From: Acanthosepion lycidas
Taxonomy: Eukaryota; Mollusca; Cephalopoda; Sepiida; Sepiidae
NCBI GenBank assembly: GCA_963932145.1
Contig: OZ010590.1
Span: 51,959,098-52,023,097 of the forward strand
Direction of reading: 5' to 3'
DNA length: 64,000 nt
Part shown: positions 43,765 through 54,697 of the stretch, piece after piece
Layout of the letters: every line of letters starts with the position of its first letter
Position numbering within the stretch: position 1 is the first letter of the stretch
The notes under the pieces: generated by a model
Told to the model about the DNA's origin: nothing
Databases searched by the model: none
What the model saw: the letters and a program-made list of their open reading frames with translations, nothing else
Position numbers and translations under genes: made by a program

Positions 43765-43803
43765 AAGTCTCCTGATGAGTGGATGTGATCACCAGAAAAC
43801 TCA
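43765..43803 (+). ncRNA. Hammerhead-like motif, inverted third copy
   Basis: Plus-strand reading CUGAUGA, G-UGG-AUGUGAUCA-CCA, GAAAAC. The core is intact, stem II is only three pairs. It is inverted relative to the other two copies, giving AAGTCTCCTGATGAGTGGAT on one strand and its near complement 160 bases away. Confidence 0.4.
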
Positions 43804-44124
43804 AGACAAGTAAGCATTTGATCTTATTTATTACTAAATAGATATGTATGTTGCACTTAGTTTGCATAATAATAATAACTGATACACTCAAGACAAATTC
43901 TTATAACTAATTTTAATATTGGTAAATATTATAAACAGAAACTTACACGAAATATCTCTCATATGGTGCAAATTTAACCAACATTTATTGGATAATACTA
44001 ATTTCATTGCAAAGATATTGACTTGCATAATAAAATCTGATATAGTGTATATTCTTTTGATATTTAATTCATATATCCCTAAATCAATTCTGAGAAACAT
44101 TTTAGCTATAGCACACATTCATTT

Positions 44125-45060
44125 TTTTCTTTTATTAATTTCACCCCAAGCAAGACAATAATGCAACTAAGACACAAGGGGTTACTAGGAGTGAAAGAGA
44201 ATGAGAAGACGTTAGTGAAGAGAAAGGAAAATAAAAGAACAGGATTCAGGAACACAGATAGTGATTGACATTACATTTAAATTTTTAAAGATTGTAGCTG
44301 GTAAGGAAGCAAGAAGCCAGAAGTAAGTTCCAGAGGTGAGAAAAGAAACTATTAGAATAGAACATACATTTACATCAAGCTATTTCAACAGTAAAACAAT
44401 GAAACCTAGTAGCCAATAACACAGTACATTTAAACTCATGCAGTTGAGACACCAAAGAAGAACACTGATTCAAAAAACTGCAATCAAAATATTTATAGAA
44501 GATTTAGAGGAAAGCCACATAATGGCAGAGGGCAAGTAATTGAATTTAAGATTGAATTTAACATTACAGACCCTTCTTTGGATTTTGTTGTGAATTTTGC
44601 AATAGATAGTCGGAGCACCAGACCAGATATGGTAGCAATATTCATGAAAGAATGGTTGATTTATAAATGTGCAAGATGAATCAAGACAATGAACCAACAG
44701 TTGAGTAGACCTAGCAACTGATTTAATATAATCACTCCACTTCTTGTCGGTGGAAAACATGAGCCCTAGATGTCTCTCCTGGAGATTACCATCAGCCATG
44801 TTGATGGAAAGCAGAAAAGGTTTTCTGATATGATTAAATGATAGTAGTTTTGTTTTGGATGCATTAAAATTAACAAGCCATTCCTTGCACCAATTAACCA
44901 CTGCTTGAAGGTTATTTTCAAGAACAGTTGCCAATTTTGTCAGACTTAGTGGACTTTTTTGGCCAAGAGTCAAATTGAACAAAATGGGTCTGGAAGCTAG
45001 CACTGAACCAATCTTCAAAGTGAGTCTACTTTGGAAATCAGAATTAAAAATAGTGGCTTT
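44125..45060 (-). pseudogene. LINE (family A), longest copy, ORF2 C-terminal part
   Basis: The 182-codon minus-strand frame (44470-45018) reads NNLQAVVNWCKEWLVNFNAS, KTKLLSFNHIRKPFLLSINM, ERHLGLMFSTDKKWSDYIKS, EYCYHIWSGAPTIY, IQRRVCN. It is the post-palm region ('L...L..W...W...FN..K...L.F' then 'LG...S....W..YI') of a Jockey/CR1-type LINE. The C-terminus and tail follow in another frame down to 44125. 5' truncated. Confidence 0.92.
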
Positions 45061-45164
45061 TGTCTAGGATTAAACACGGTTCTCTGATATTATTAGAAAA
45101 TACATACTTATCTTCTGCCATGGTTTACAATACAGCAACTGTGAAAAGAGCAACCTACCTAATA

Positions 45165-45600
45165 AATGCTTCTAGACTCAAATATAAATAACAAACATTT
45201 ACTTATTCCCAAAGTAAAAAAAAATGTTTACAGACCAAAATATAAAAAACCAAGATTTGCTTATTCTCAAACTAAATAAATGTTTATAGATTCAAATATA
45301 AAAGATCAATATTTATTTATTCCAGAAGCAAATTAATGCTTCCAGACCAAAATATAAAAGACGAACATTTATTTTTATTCCTGAGCTTATAGACTCAAAT
45401 ATAAACAACCAATACATACTTATTCCTGAACCAAATAACTGCTAATGGGCTTAAATATTAATTACTAATATTTACTTATTTCCAAGCCAAATAAATGCTG
45501 GCAGACTCAAATATAGGAAGCCAATATTTACTTATTCTTAAATTAAATAAATCCTTATAGACTCATATATAAATAATCAATATTTACCTATCCAAGAACT
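45165..45600. repeat. 56-bp tandem repeat, about eight diverged copies
   Basis: Units carry AGACTCAAATATAAA or AGACCAAAATATAAA at 45174, 45232, 45288, 45344, 45391, 45447, 45503 and 45559. Spacing is mostly 56 bases. Units also share ATTTACTTATTCC. Divergence of roughly a fifth suggests an old array. Confidence 0.9.
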
Positions 45601-45604
45601 GATT

Positions 45605-46320
45605 ATAGAATAGAAACAGGTACAAATATAAAAGTAAACGATTTTAAAGACTGACCCAACAAGAATTTACATGACGTAAATTCAACCTACCCCAATCAAC
45701 CCTTAAGTCTGATTACAAATTATGCTTTTTGATATCTACTATGTAAGCTTAGATGTATACTACACAAAACCAAACATGGGATTGCAATGTGACTTAAGAA
45801 TAATCCTAACTTTTGCAGGTACTAACTTTTGATGCAATTGGAAAATATTCAACAAACTCACTCACAACTTAAGACCTCAACATATTTTATTGTAAACAAA
45901 GTTTGTTTTGTGTTCTCCATTTTTATCAATTACTTGCTTATTATAATTGCAAATATTTGGAACATCTGATGCCAAGCTGTCCAGTTTTCAATAAATTATT
46001 CATTCTTTTACATTTTTTCTTTGTCATCCAACTGTCCATGGGAAAGAAAAAGTGCTTCACCTATTATAAATTAATGCAAAAAAATGCATAAAAGAAAGAG
46101 GCCTTTCAGAGCTGACGATCAAATCTTTTGATAAAAGAGAAACTTTTAATCAATTAATTGGCCTTTTTGGTCATAGGTTCAATCATGAAGCTGAGACATT
46201 CACATGTATAAAAAAAGGCTAAAAAAATACTTACATTATCTTGAATTATTATTATTAGATGAAGCATTCAGAATATAAGAAAAATTCACGATATTTTTAC
46301 TTCTGTCTATATTTCCAAGA
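45605..46320. other. Intron sequence, nothing recognised
   Basis: No gene or known repeat recognised. Confidence 0.55.
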
Positions 46321-46385
46321 TGAGGCATTATGTACATTATTTACATTATTCGGACTATTGTCCTCATCTTTGTCACCATATTTAT

Positions 46386-46424
46386 TACAACGTTTCGACC
46401 ATTGCACACTCCGGCCTTCTTCAG
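46386..46424 (-). ncRNA. Hammerhead ribozyme-like motif, core intact
   Basis: Minus-strand reading: CUGAAGA, AGGCC-GGAGUGUGCAA-UGGUC (stem II), GAAA, CGUUGUA|AUAAAU. CUGANGA and GAAA are both intact, and a GUA site follows a short stem III (CGUUG region), as in Penelope hammerheads. This is the best candidate in the window for a self-cleaving RNA. Confidence 0.7.
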
Positions 46425-46537
46425 GTGGTTGGAATGTCGAACTGAACCCTTTATTTCGCCCACTGGGGTAGACTGTTCTAGTTCCACATGCCATGTTTAA
46501 TGGATGTCAGTTATCAGTTATCTCTTCAAGGACACAT

Positions 46538-46612
46538 GGCACACTGGATAAAGGCATTGGTTAGATCCAGTGACAGGACCCAAAGAGTGTGAGTTCAATA
46601 CCCGGTTTTGGC
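46538..46612 (+). repeat. tRNA-like head of the fold-back SINE
   Basis: GGCACACTGGATAAAGGCATTGG covers an A-box-like region (TGGATAAAGGCATTGG) and GAGTTCAATACC is a near-consensus B box (GGTTCGANNCC) about 45 bases later. No cloverleaf good enough for a functional tRNA gene was found, so it is an internal Pol III promoter of a SINE. Confidence 0.78.
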
Positions 46613-46751
46613 AGTGGAGAGCTTTCAGAGGGGAAATTAACTTAGATTAAATTAAATAACTGATAACTGACATCCATTAAACATGGCACTTGGAACTAGA
46701 ACAGTCTACCCCAGTGAGTGAAATAAAGGGTTCAGTTTGACATTCCAAGTA

Positions 46752-46792
46752 CCGGAAGAAGGCCGGGGCGTACAACGGCCGAAACGTTGTAA
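46752..46792 (+). ncRNA. Hammerhead ribozyme-like motif (partner of 46386)
   Basis: Plus-strand reading: CGGAAGA, AGGCCG-GGGCGUACAA-CGGCC (strong stem II), GAAA, CGUUGUA|AUAAAU. One change (U to G) in the first core strand, otherwise as in the partner. Confidence 0.62.
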
Positions 46793-46849
46793 TAAATACG
46801 GCAACAAAGATGAGGACAGTAGTCCGAATAATGTAAATAATATATTTTT

Positions 46850-47395
46850 ACTTTATTAATAATAAATAAAGATGCTTGTTTTCTGAGTATCCCTGTTGCA
46901 GATACTTGTGTTTCTTCAACACACACAGAACCAACATGTTATTTGTACTTCAACTATGCTGACCCAATCTTAGTTACAGTTTATAGAAGAGAGTAGATAA
47001 TCTGTCATAATCAGCGCCAGTCAACATAAACCCAAAGTCCAGATGACTTGTGACTTTGTGCTAGGATTGATGGATTCTGAACAGTTTCATTAACCCAATT
47101 TCATTCACAAGGCTTGGGTCAACCCATAATATGCTTCTTTTTTTTTTCAGACACTTATCAACATTGCAGCATGCTGGGGCTATCTATCCAGGCCAATATT
47201 TCAATCTAAACGTCCTTTACAAAGCAACAACAGTTTTGATTCAAAGGTCTCATGATTAGAATGCTAATATTCCAACCATTCAGGTATACACCCACATTAC
47301 TACTAACTAATACTCCTGGAGTATATAGACAAGGAAGAGAATTCAGGACCCACCAATGTCACATTTTACCTCAATCAGAATCATGGAATATGGTG
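46850..47395. other. Intron sequence, nothing recognised
   Basis: No gene or known repeat recognised. Confidence 0.5.
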
Positions 47396-47403
47396 GTGTA
47401 ATA

Positions 47404-47705
47404 CAGGGGTCAGCAACCTATGGCATACATGCCACACATGGCACACCAAGCATTTTCCAAGGGCACACAGCTGCAAATGACATCACAAAGTCTGAACCCA
47501 ATAACTACTACAACCCAAAGAAGATATTTATCTGTTTCAATTTTAATATATACTAAAGTATATATGCTATATATTACTATATAAAATATATTGTAGAACA
47601 GGTATATCGACCTTGATGTGTATAAAAATATGTATGCTGTTGGAACACTGAATGACTTTAAAACCCTAAGTAAGCACATAGTTAGCAAAAAGTTGCCAAC
47701 CCCTG
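47404..47705. mobile_element. hAT (Charlie-like) MITE, 302 bp
   Basis: Left end CAGGGGTCAGCAACC, right end GTTGCCAACCCCTG. Flanks GTGTAATA and GTGTAATG form an 8-bp target duplication with one mismatch. CAGGGGTC(A/G)GCAACC is the standard end of Charlie-type hAT elements. Non-coding. Confidence 0.92.
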
Positions 47706-47709
47706 GTGT

Positions 47710-47945
47710 AATGTATAGCACCTCAGAATAAAAAAGAGCTGAGTTCAAATTTCAATTGAGCTCATTCACTTATGCGCAAATGCCCTTGGGAAAGGCATGA
47801 ATTCATCTATTCTCTCCCAGCTATGGATTAAATAGCAAGGTATACTGGGCCCTAGCAGTGATTGGCAACCAGACCAGAAGAATGACAACTCTGAATTCAA
47901 AGCTGTAACAATTGTCTGAGGTCCTTGACTCTCAGCAATAAAGAT
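47710..47945 (+). repeat. tRNA-type SINE (family S1)
   Basis: B-box-like GAGTTCAAATTTC, body GCAAATGCCCTTGGGAAAGG, CAGCTATGGATTAAATAGCA, GACAACTCTGAATTC. It follows directly on the hAT element's target duplication. Confidence 0.82.
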
Positions 47946-48154
47946 GGAAAGAAGTAAGCATTATAAACAATACATCAAACATGACAGTATCAGATGTTTG
48001 AGGATAAATAAAGAAGTCTACATAATTAGATTTGATTTCCTTTACAATTATCTCCCATAGCTCAAGTGCTATGAGCAGTTAGGAGGATAAAATTGGCTTC
48101 CCAAAGTAAAAAAGGTACTAATTTTAGTCTTACCAAGAGTGCGTTCTTTATTTC

Positions 48155-48605
48155 TGCCTTTTTTTTTTTTTTTTTTTTTTTTATTAATCAGTATCATTCC
48201 AAGCAAGGCAATACAGCTACTAAAACACAAGGGGTTAGAGGGTGTGGCAGAATTAGGAACAGAAGCATTAGTAATGAACAGAAAGAGAAAAGAGTAATCA
48301 GGACAGTAGAGAGCAATTATCATTGCAATTAAATTTTTGCAGCTTAGTTGGCAGGAAAGCATGGGGTCAGATGGGAGTTCCACAAGCGAGAAGTGCGAAA
48401 AAAGAAACTGTTAGCATAGAACTAATAGCTATATCTAGCCAACTCAACTGTAAACTGATGAGATTTCAATGTCAGTCTAGTACTGCACTTAAATTCATAA
48501 AGTCTAGGTACTATGTTGAAGAGCTCATCCTTACAATTGCCATGAAAGTATTTCTAAAAATGGCACAGAGAGGCAACCTGACAAAGAATAATAAAATGAT
48601 GGTAA
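48155..48605 (-). pseudogene. LINE 3' end (family A)
   Basis: Terminal T run (48159-48182) followed by ATTCCAAGCAAGGCAATACA, ACACAAGGGGTTAGAGGG and the complement of the C-terminus (AGCTATATCTAGCCAACTCA). Minus-strand, 5' truncated, with a well-kept poly-A. Confidence 0.82.
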
Positions 48606-48609
48606 TCAT

Positions 48610-48868
48610 AATTTTTTTTTACAATAATATTCACTCTATAAAAGGTCCAAGAGCCACTCAAGATAGAGGATTACAGACTGAGAGGCACAGTTTATACAGT
48701 TATGTGGGAAGATAACAATTAACTCTAGACTTGAACAGGTTATGATTGCAGCCATTGGGGAAGCACCCTCTTGGAAGTTGGTTCCAAAAAGTAGCAATTC
48801 ATAGGAAGAATCTGTTTGAACAGAATTAAGCTCTTGCCAATGGAATATGAAGGGAATGAGAATGGGCT
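48610..48868 (-). pseudogene. LINE fragment (family B-like)
   Basis: Homologous to 32.1-32.5 kb (AAGAGCCACTCAAGATAGAG, AATATGAAGGGAATGAG). Minus strand reads IFHWQELNSVQTDSSYELLL. It is cut by the right border of the inverted LTR element. Confidence 0.65.
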
Positions 48869-48870
48869 TA

Positions 48871-51850
48871 GGATAGGTATTCTCTCTGGCGTATGTAATC
48901 TTGTCAAGAGAAAATAACTTTCTCATTGGTATAGCAATACTGCCTTTATACAGTACCTCATTTACATATCTCTACACCTCCCTGAACCTAAGAGGCTTTA
49001 TACCTTTAGTTGATCTTTGACTTCTACAAACAACCTTGGGAGACGTCATCCATCTCTCAGAGTGACTGTCTTTATTTCTTTTTATAGGAGATCTAGGTCT
49101 TAACTGATTCTCTTCATTTGAATCAACATGATATATCCAGTCATTCTCATCCCCAAATTGTTCCTCACTACTATTGGATGCACTCATTCTCTCCTCCCTC
49201 TCCTGTTCTTCACTTTCATATATCTGGTGGTCTTCCTGATCACTCTCAATAATGGAGTCAGTCAATCATCCTTTCTTGTGTCATCTGTTCTGCTTTCCCT
49301 TCCTCCTCCTTTTCTATAACTTCATGCTCTCTTGTGGTTCTAAATTAGTCTTTGTGAGCCAGAATACTCTGTGTTATATCCCTTTTGCACCACCAAATTT
49401 GCCTCTTCAGGACTTGAATTCTTATCTTTTCTGTATCACACACTTTCATTCATTGCAAATGTCATAGTGAACAGAACTCTTATTTGTTTTCCCATCAATG
49501 CAGATGGGCTTTATCTTCTGCCTGCATGTGGAATAGCTCTATAACTTAAGAGTAATCTAGGCAAATAACTCTCTACATCACAATCCACTGGAGAGAATAC
49601 TTTTAATCCCATTTTTAACATTTGAACCATTCCCTCCACAATTCTGTTTGACTGTGGGGGGGTGTTTTGTGTGGAATGCAGCCAATATGTTTTAACCATG
49701 CACATAAACTTTCTTCACAAAAGTCAGGTGCATTATTGGAGACCAAGGTTTTTGGAACTCCATTTCTTGAAAACAATATCCTCAATACTCACTTCAAAGT
49801 AGTAACTTTTCTACCCACAACTTTAATAACTTCAGACCAACCTGAATACAAGTCAACTAATATCAGAAATAGTCCCATACCTTCAATGTAGGCATGATCT
49901 ATATGTATTTGTGTCTGCAGCTCCATTTCTTTTGGCCAATAGTGAATTTTAGTTTGCCTAAATTTCTGCACACTTTGAGCTTTTTTTGGCATACTCTTCC
50001 ATGTCTCTCGAATAGCCTGGCCACCATACTTACAACTTTAACCACATTTGCGTAGTCAATATAACTTCATATATATCATCATGCATGTCTTAGTGTTTTG
50101 ACTCTTTATAAGGCCTCTCAGCCATAGAGCAATTACTTCATGTATTTCTCTTTATTCTATCCATTATTCTGTTCAATACTGGATCTTGCATAGTTCCCAA
50201 CCTAAGCAGATTTAAGGGTAATAAGTTTGTTTCTATCCAGTGCAAAATCCTATCCTCACAATTTTCACTTGCTTCAACATTTTTACTCTCAAAATTTAAC
50301 TGAAATAATGAATTCACATACAGAATAGTATTATATACGATGTCAAAGTTGAACGTCATAAGCTTAATTGCCCATCTTAATATCCTGGTGGATGTGACTA
50401 CTGGCAACTCTTTTCTGGGGTTGAATATAAATTCCAAAGGCTTATGATCAGATTTTAATAAAATTTTTCTTCCCAACAAAAAATTTCTAGCTCTTTCCAT
50501 GCTCCACACAACTGCCAACATCTCCTTCTCAGTATTCGGATAATTCGCCTCCACCAATGTTAGTTTTCTGGATAAGTACATTACAGGATGTTCCTCCTGC
50601 TACAATGTTGCGGCAATAGCACAGTCACTGGCATCAGTAAATAGCGTCGATTCTTTTACTGCGTTGAAAATTTTAAAACTGGTTTGTTTATGAGTGCCTT
50701 TTTAATTTCTCGAAAGCAACCTCCTGTCTTTTTGTCGATTGAAACTCGGTATTCTTCTTCCTTATTTCGTTAAATATTTCCACAAGGTCATTATATCGTG
50801 GTAGATATCTGCTATAGAAACTGGTTAACTCTTTTTTGTTTCTGGATGAAGTATCTCTGATATCTTATTAATGATTTTATGCTCTAACAATATACTTGAT
50901 ATCCTATATGTTTGATATCCTAGGTACAAATTTTTTTCACAATTAAATTCACATTTATCACAATTAATTGTCTTACCCACCCCATTTAATTTTCTCAAAA
51001 TTTGCTCCATTTTACTTTTCAACTCTTCTTTACTGTGTGCACTAATGCCAATACAATTATATTTTTAATAAAGAGTTTATCATCCAGTGATATATGGTCT
51101 TTGGATATTTGATATCCGAGGTACAAAATTTTTTCACAATTAAACTGAGATTTATCACAATTAATTGTCATACACAACCAATTAATTTTCTCAATACTTT
51201 TTCCATTTTACTTTTGAGTTCTTTTTTACTGCATATACCAATGCCAATGCCGTCCTGATATACAATTATATATTTAATCCCCTCTAAAACTTTTTTGATA
51301 GCTTTTTTGAAAATGTGACTTGATGTTTTTACTCCAAACAGCAAACAAGTCCATCAATAGGGGTGTTCATTGTGGTGACATCTTGAAACTTGCTATCAAT
51401 TTTTATCTAATTATATGCTGACTTAAGGCAAAGTATTTCATGTCAGCAAATCCATGGCATGCTATTTCAATGTTTGGCAATGAGAATGAATCCAAATATA
51501 TCTGGTGATTCACGGCCAACATATAATCACCACATATTCTTACATCTCCATTGGGTTTGTGTATCGTTGCAATAGGTGAAGCCCAATTACTACCACCCTG
51601 GCTGACTTTTTCTAACATTCCTTGTTCCACCATTTTGTTCAGCTTAGCAACCACCAAGGGTAGCATGTGAACAGGAACTTTTCAGCCTTCAAAATACATG
51701 GTTTGACTGCTTTCTTTAAGTCAAATACTTGTCTTGTATCCCATTAATAATCCAACAACTGGTTCTACAGACTTCATTGAATTTATCAGCTTCAATCACA
51801 ATTGATTGATTAATCACGGCAAAGCCCACAAGCCTATTTTTTAAAGTATT
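48871..51850 (-). mobile_element. Ty3/Gypsy-type LTR element, 5'-truncated inverted copy
   Basis: Second copy of the family at 21612, in opposite orientation. Its 3' LTR (48871-48976, about 106 bp) ends the element at low coordinate. Then come the acidic tail (48972-49265), integrase (49511-49705; PPQSNRIVEGMVQMLKMGLK), RNase H (50138-50581) and reverse transcriptase. It fades out near 51.85 kb at a point matching about 22.8 kb of the first copy, so gag and the 5' LTR are absent. It has many breaks and is a fossil. Confidence 0.92.
50138..50581 (-). pseudogene. Fossil RNase H region of the inverted LTR element
   Basis: Same signature blocks as 23796-24263 (EKEMLAVVWSMERARNFLLG, LLKSDHKPLEFIF). 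Over 147 residues I see one difference between the two copies, far fewer than elsewhere in the elements. Confidence 0.93.
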
Positions 51851-52066
51851 CTGCTTTTGAAATTAAACTAATCTTTTGCTCACCAGTGGTTTGACATCGC
51901 CTGAGGAGATACATTTGTGGTGTTGAAACAGGATTGTAATTGTGTAGAGATATTTAACATGTTTTTGTTTTAATATCCTAAAATAAATAATATTTAGCTC
52001 TACTCTGTATTGAGCCCTCTTTTAAATTGTTATGTTTTAAATTATACTTTATTTGTTCTCATTTTA

Positions 52067-52068
<2 letters not shown>

Positions 52069-52108
<40 letters not shown>
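52069..52108. repeat. (AT)n microsatellite
   Basis: Uninterrupted TA run. Confidence 0.9.
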
Positions 52109-52109
<1 letters not shown>

Positions 52110-52184
52110 TTAGGACTGTAACTAACATTTTTTACTGATGAGTCTTATGGCCACATCATGTTGAAACACCAGTTCCTGTACAAT

Positions 52185-52250
52185 GACCAAAGTTAAGCAA
52201 TGTCAGTACCAAGATGAGTGACTACTTGGGAATACCAGGTGCTGTAAGCA
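52185..52250 (+). repeat. 5S rRNA-derived SINE head
   Basis: GACCAAAGTTAAGCAATGTC, AGATGAGTGACTACTTGGGA and ATACCAGGTGCTGTAAGCA track the 3' two-thirds of 5S rRNA (AAGCAACGTCGGGCC, GGATGGGTGACCGCCTGGGA, ATACCGGGTGCTGTAGGC). These include the A-block and C-block of the internal Pol III promoter in decayed form. It runs straight into the head of an S1 SINE. Confidence 0.82.
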
Positions 52251-52254
52251 TGAA

Positions 52255-52435
52255 TATATGGATAGCGTAATGGATAATGGCTCAGAATAGTTAATTGGAG
52301 AACCAAATTTCAATTCTAGTTGAGTTTGTTATATTCACCTAGGTGCAAATACCCTCAAGAAAATGTATGAATCCACCTATTCTCTTCCCAGTTATTGGTT
52401 AATTAGTAAGACTTGTATTACTAAACCATTATTAT
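52255..52435 (+). repeat. tRNA-type SINE (family S1)
   Basis: GGATAGCGTAATGGATAATGG (A-box region), TTTCAATTCTAG (weak B box), body GCAAATACCCTCAAGAAAA and CCCAGTTATTGG. 5S-derived DNA lies directly upstream. Confidence 0.8.
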
Positions 52436-52439
52436 CTCC

Positions 52440-54690
52440 AAAAAAGAATTCTTATAATCTAGATATACTTTCTGGCTTTAAATAACCTGCAAAAGGTTGA
52501 TAAGTCATAGAAAATGAATCAATCAATTCACTGATGAGTGTTAGCCAAAAATAGAATAATGTGAATACCCTAGGATTAAATAGAATAACTTGAAAGCCAC
52601 TATTAATCAAAACAAAAAAGTGTAACTTCTTTAGTTGGACCTAATCAATAGTAACCAATAATGTCACCTGACAAGTCAATCTTTGTCAATGGCCACCAAT
52701 AATGTAGCCCCATGGCCCATGTTGGTCTTCAAGTTCCTTCAGACCACTTTAACTGACTCTTCACTCATTAGCACATGACTCATTGTCACTGGTATCGTGA
52801 TAGTAGGCACGGTTCCACTCGACTTAGCTGGCATTTGTTTGTTCGTGACCATTCACACCTCTGTCATGTTGTTTTTTTTTATCTCACAGTGTGAGAAGAT
52901 CACTGATGAAGAAAACTGAAGTACAGGTGGTTCAACAGTTGAAGCTAGACAAAAACAAGAATCCTTTGAAATAAAGAATTAACTTGGGTTAAAAATGTAA
53001 CAATGATTTGGTTTATATATGATTTGTTGTATACAGCAGTTTTAGACCTTCCCACTTACTGTGATAATCAAATGACACTGAGATACCTCTTGGAGTCTTC
53101 AGCTTATGTTAGTAGTAACTTAAATTTCAAAGTTTTGGTCTTCAGGGCCGGCACAGGCTCTTGGTCAGGGGGTCTTAGTGAACAATGTGGTTTCCAGTAG
53201 GGTGGGTGGACCTAGGCTCTCAGCCTCTCAGGCTTTCTCAGGCTCTCTCTCTCTCTCTCTCTCTTTTTCTCACTCTTCACAGATGTCAATTGTCTTCTAC
53301 CCTAAACATCACTCTTTTCCACTCATTAACTCCAACTTCCTTCAGGTTTCACTTCGCACCATTACTCCATATAGGTGATATTAATCTCTCTCTTCCCTCT
53401 TTTCCTTCTCTTACTTTCTCAGCAGCTAACCTCAGCCCACTTCTAAGACTGGTATGACAAATCCAACTTCTAGATGATGTAACAAAAACAAAAGGGATTT
53501 TCAGTCATTAATCTTTCGTTATCAGATTGTCCCATACTGTGATTTCTCAATCAACCAGACCACTCAAGAATTGGAGAAAAAAAGAGAGAAAATGATTTCC
53601 ACTTTCCTTAACGACAAAAGATTATCTTTTCTCTGTCTATGCATTTTTATGATCAACAGACCACAAGCCTTTTTTGTCTATGGTCACTTCAAAATAGTAA
53701 TTAATTTTTCCTTATCACTTGTATACAAAGTAATCCAGATTAATATTTGGATATAAATTTTTCTCTGGACAAATGTCACAGAAATTATAATGACCAATGC
53801 ATCAAGTCAGTCTCTATCTCTGTGGGGACACTTCTCTTCTGGGTGGCTGATTCAAAACAGAAGGTTTTTTCTGGCCCTTTTATCCAGAGGAATTGTAAAT
53901 GCTATTTCAGCAAACACCCTGGTCTCTTTACCAACAACATATGTTTTTATTTTATCTGACATCTTCATGGATACTTTAATTGTCTCTTTCTCATCTGCAG
54001 GAAGGGGTTTGGAAGGATGAACAGCCTTGGCTTTGCTCAAATTTACTGGATTCCATTTAGTTAAATTTAGGTTCAATTCTCCTTGGAATGATTTCAAAAC
54101 AAGATTTTTCAATACATTTTGTTTTTTAATTTATTTCAACTTTTCAATCTATCTTCCTGCAAATTTCAACGATTACCATCCAGTTAGTAGACTTTCCTCT
54201 TCCTTCTTTCTTACTTTCTCTTTTTGTTTGATCAATCCCCAGGGATCTCAGTGTCACAGGAGGACAAAATGAAGACAAGGTGTGAATTTCAAAAAGAGGG
54301 ACATTATAAATCTAAAGTCATTTGGCAGTTACCAGATAAAATAAGAGCTGGAGATGTTAAGAAATTATTATAAAGTATATAAAAATAGAAAAAGTCAAAA
54401 ATCAAAATTTGTCTTTTCATGTTCCAAATGGCTACCCAAGCAGATACTAACAACTGTTCTTCAAACATTTTCTACTTTCATGGACCATACACTATTTTTA
54501 CATTTTATCATTTCTTGCTTCACCAACTCTTCAGTCAAAATATGACATGCATTTAGAAAGAGAGAGGAACTCCCAGCATTCTGAAACTATCATATATCTT
54601 TTATTGAACTTTAAACATAAACAGTGATAATGTTAACACAAAAAATATTTATTTTTTTATTAACAGAATAAAATAATAAGATCAAATTTG
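52440..54690. other. Stretch without recognised genes before the first myosin exon
   Basis: Contains a CT-rich run near 53246-53270 and several open frames. One on the minus strand (53852-54112) has 86 codons of lysine-rich, non-repetitive protein (SDKIKTYVVGKETRVFAEIA) that I cannot assign. No splice-site support was found for it. Otherwise nothing recognised. Confidence 0.45.
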
Positions 54691-54697
54691 TACTCAC

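Larger units (their letters stand above)
46336..46841 (+). mobile_element. Fold-back SINE-like element, best preserved, with two hammerhead-like ends
   Basis: From 46538 the plus strand has a tRNA-like head, a body (TAACTGATAACTGACATCC, GGAACTAGAACAGTCTACCC, AAATAAAGGGTTCAG) and a tail with a ribozyme-like core, ending CCGAATAATGTAAATAAT. The left 195 bases (46336-46530) are an inverted copy of body plus tail without the head. The two arms pair over about 190 bases with few differences. Shared termini at both ends suggest one insertion event. Confidence 0.88.

Noticed and set aside
46538-46612. Functional tRNA gene
   Set aside because: A and B boxes are recognisable but no acceptable cloverleaf or anticodon arm; homologous heads occur at 61.7 kb attached to the same SINE body.
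52185-52250. Functional 5S rRNA gene
   Set aside because: The first third is absent and many conserved positions differ; it is joined to a SINE.
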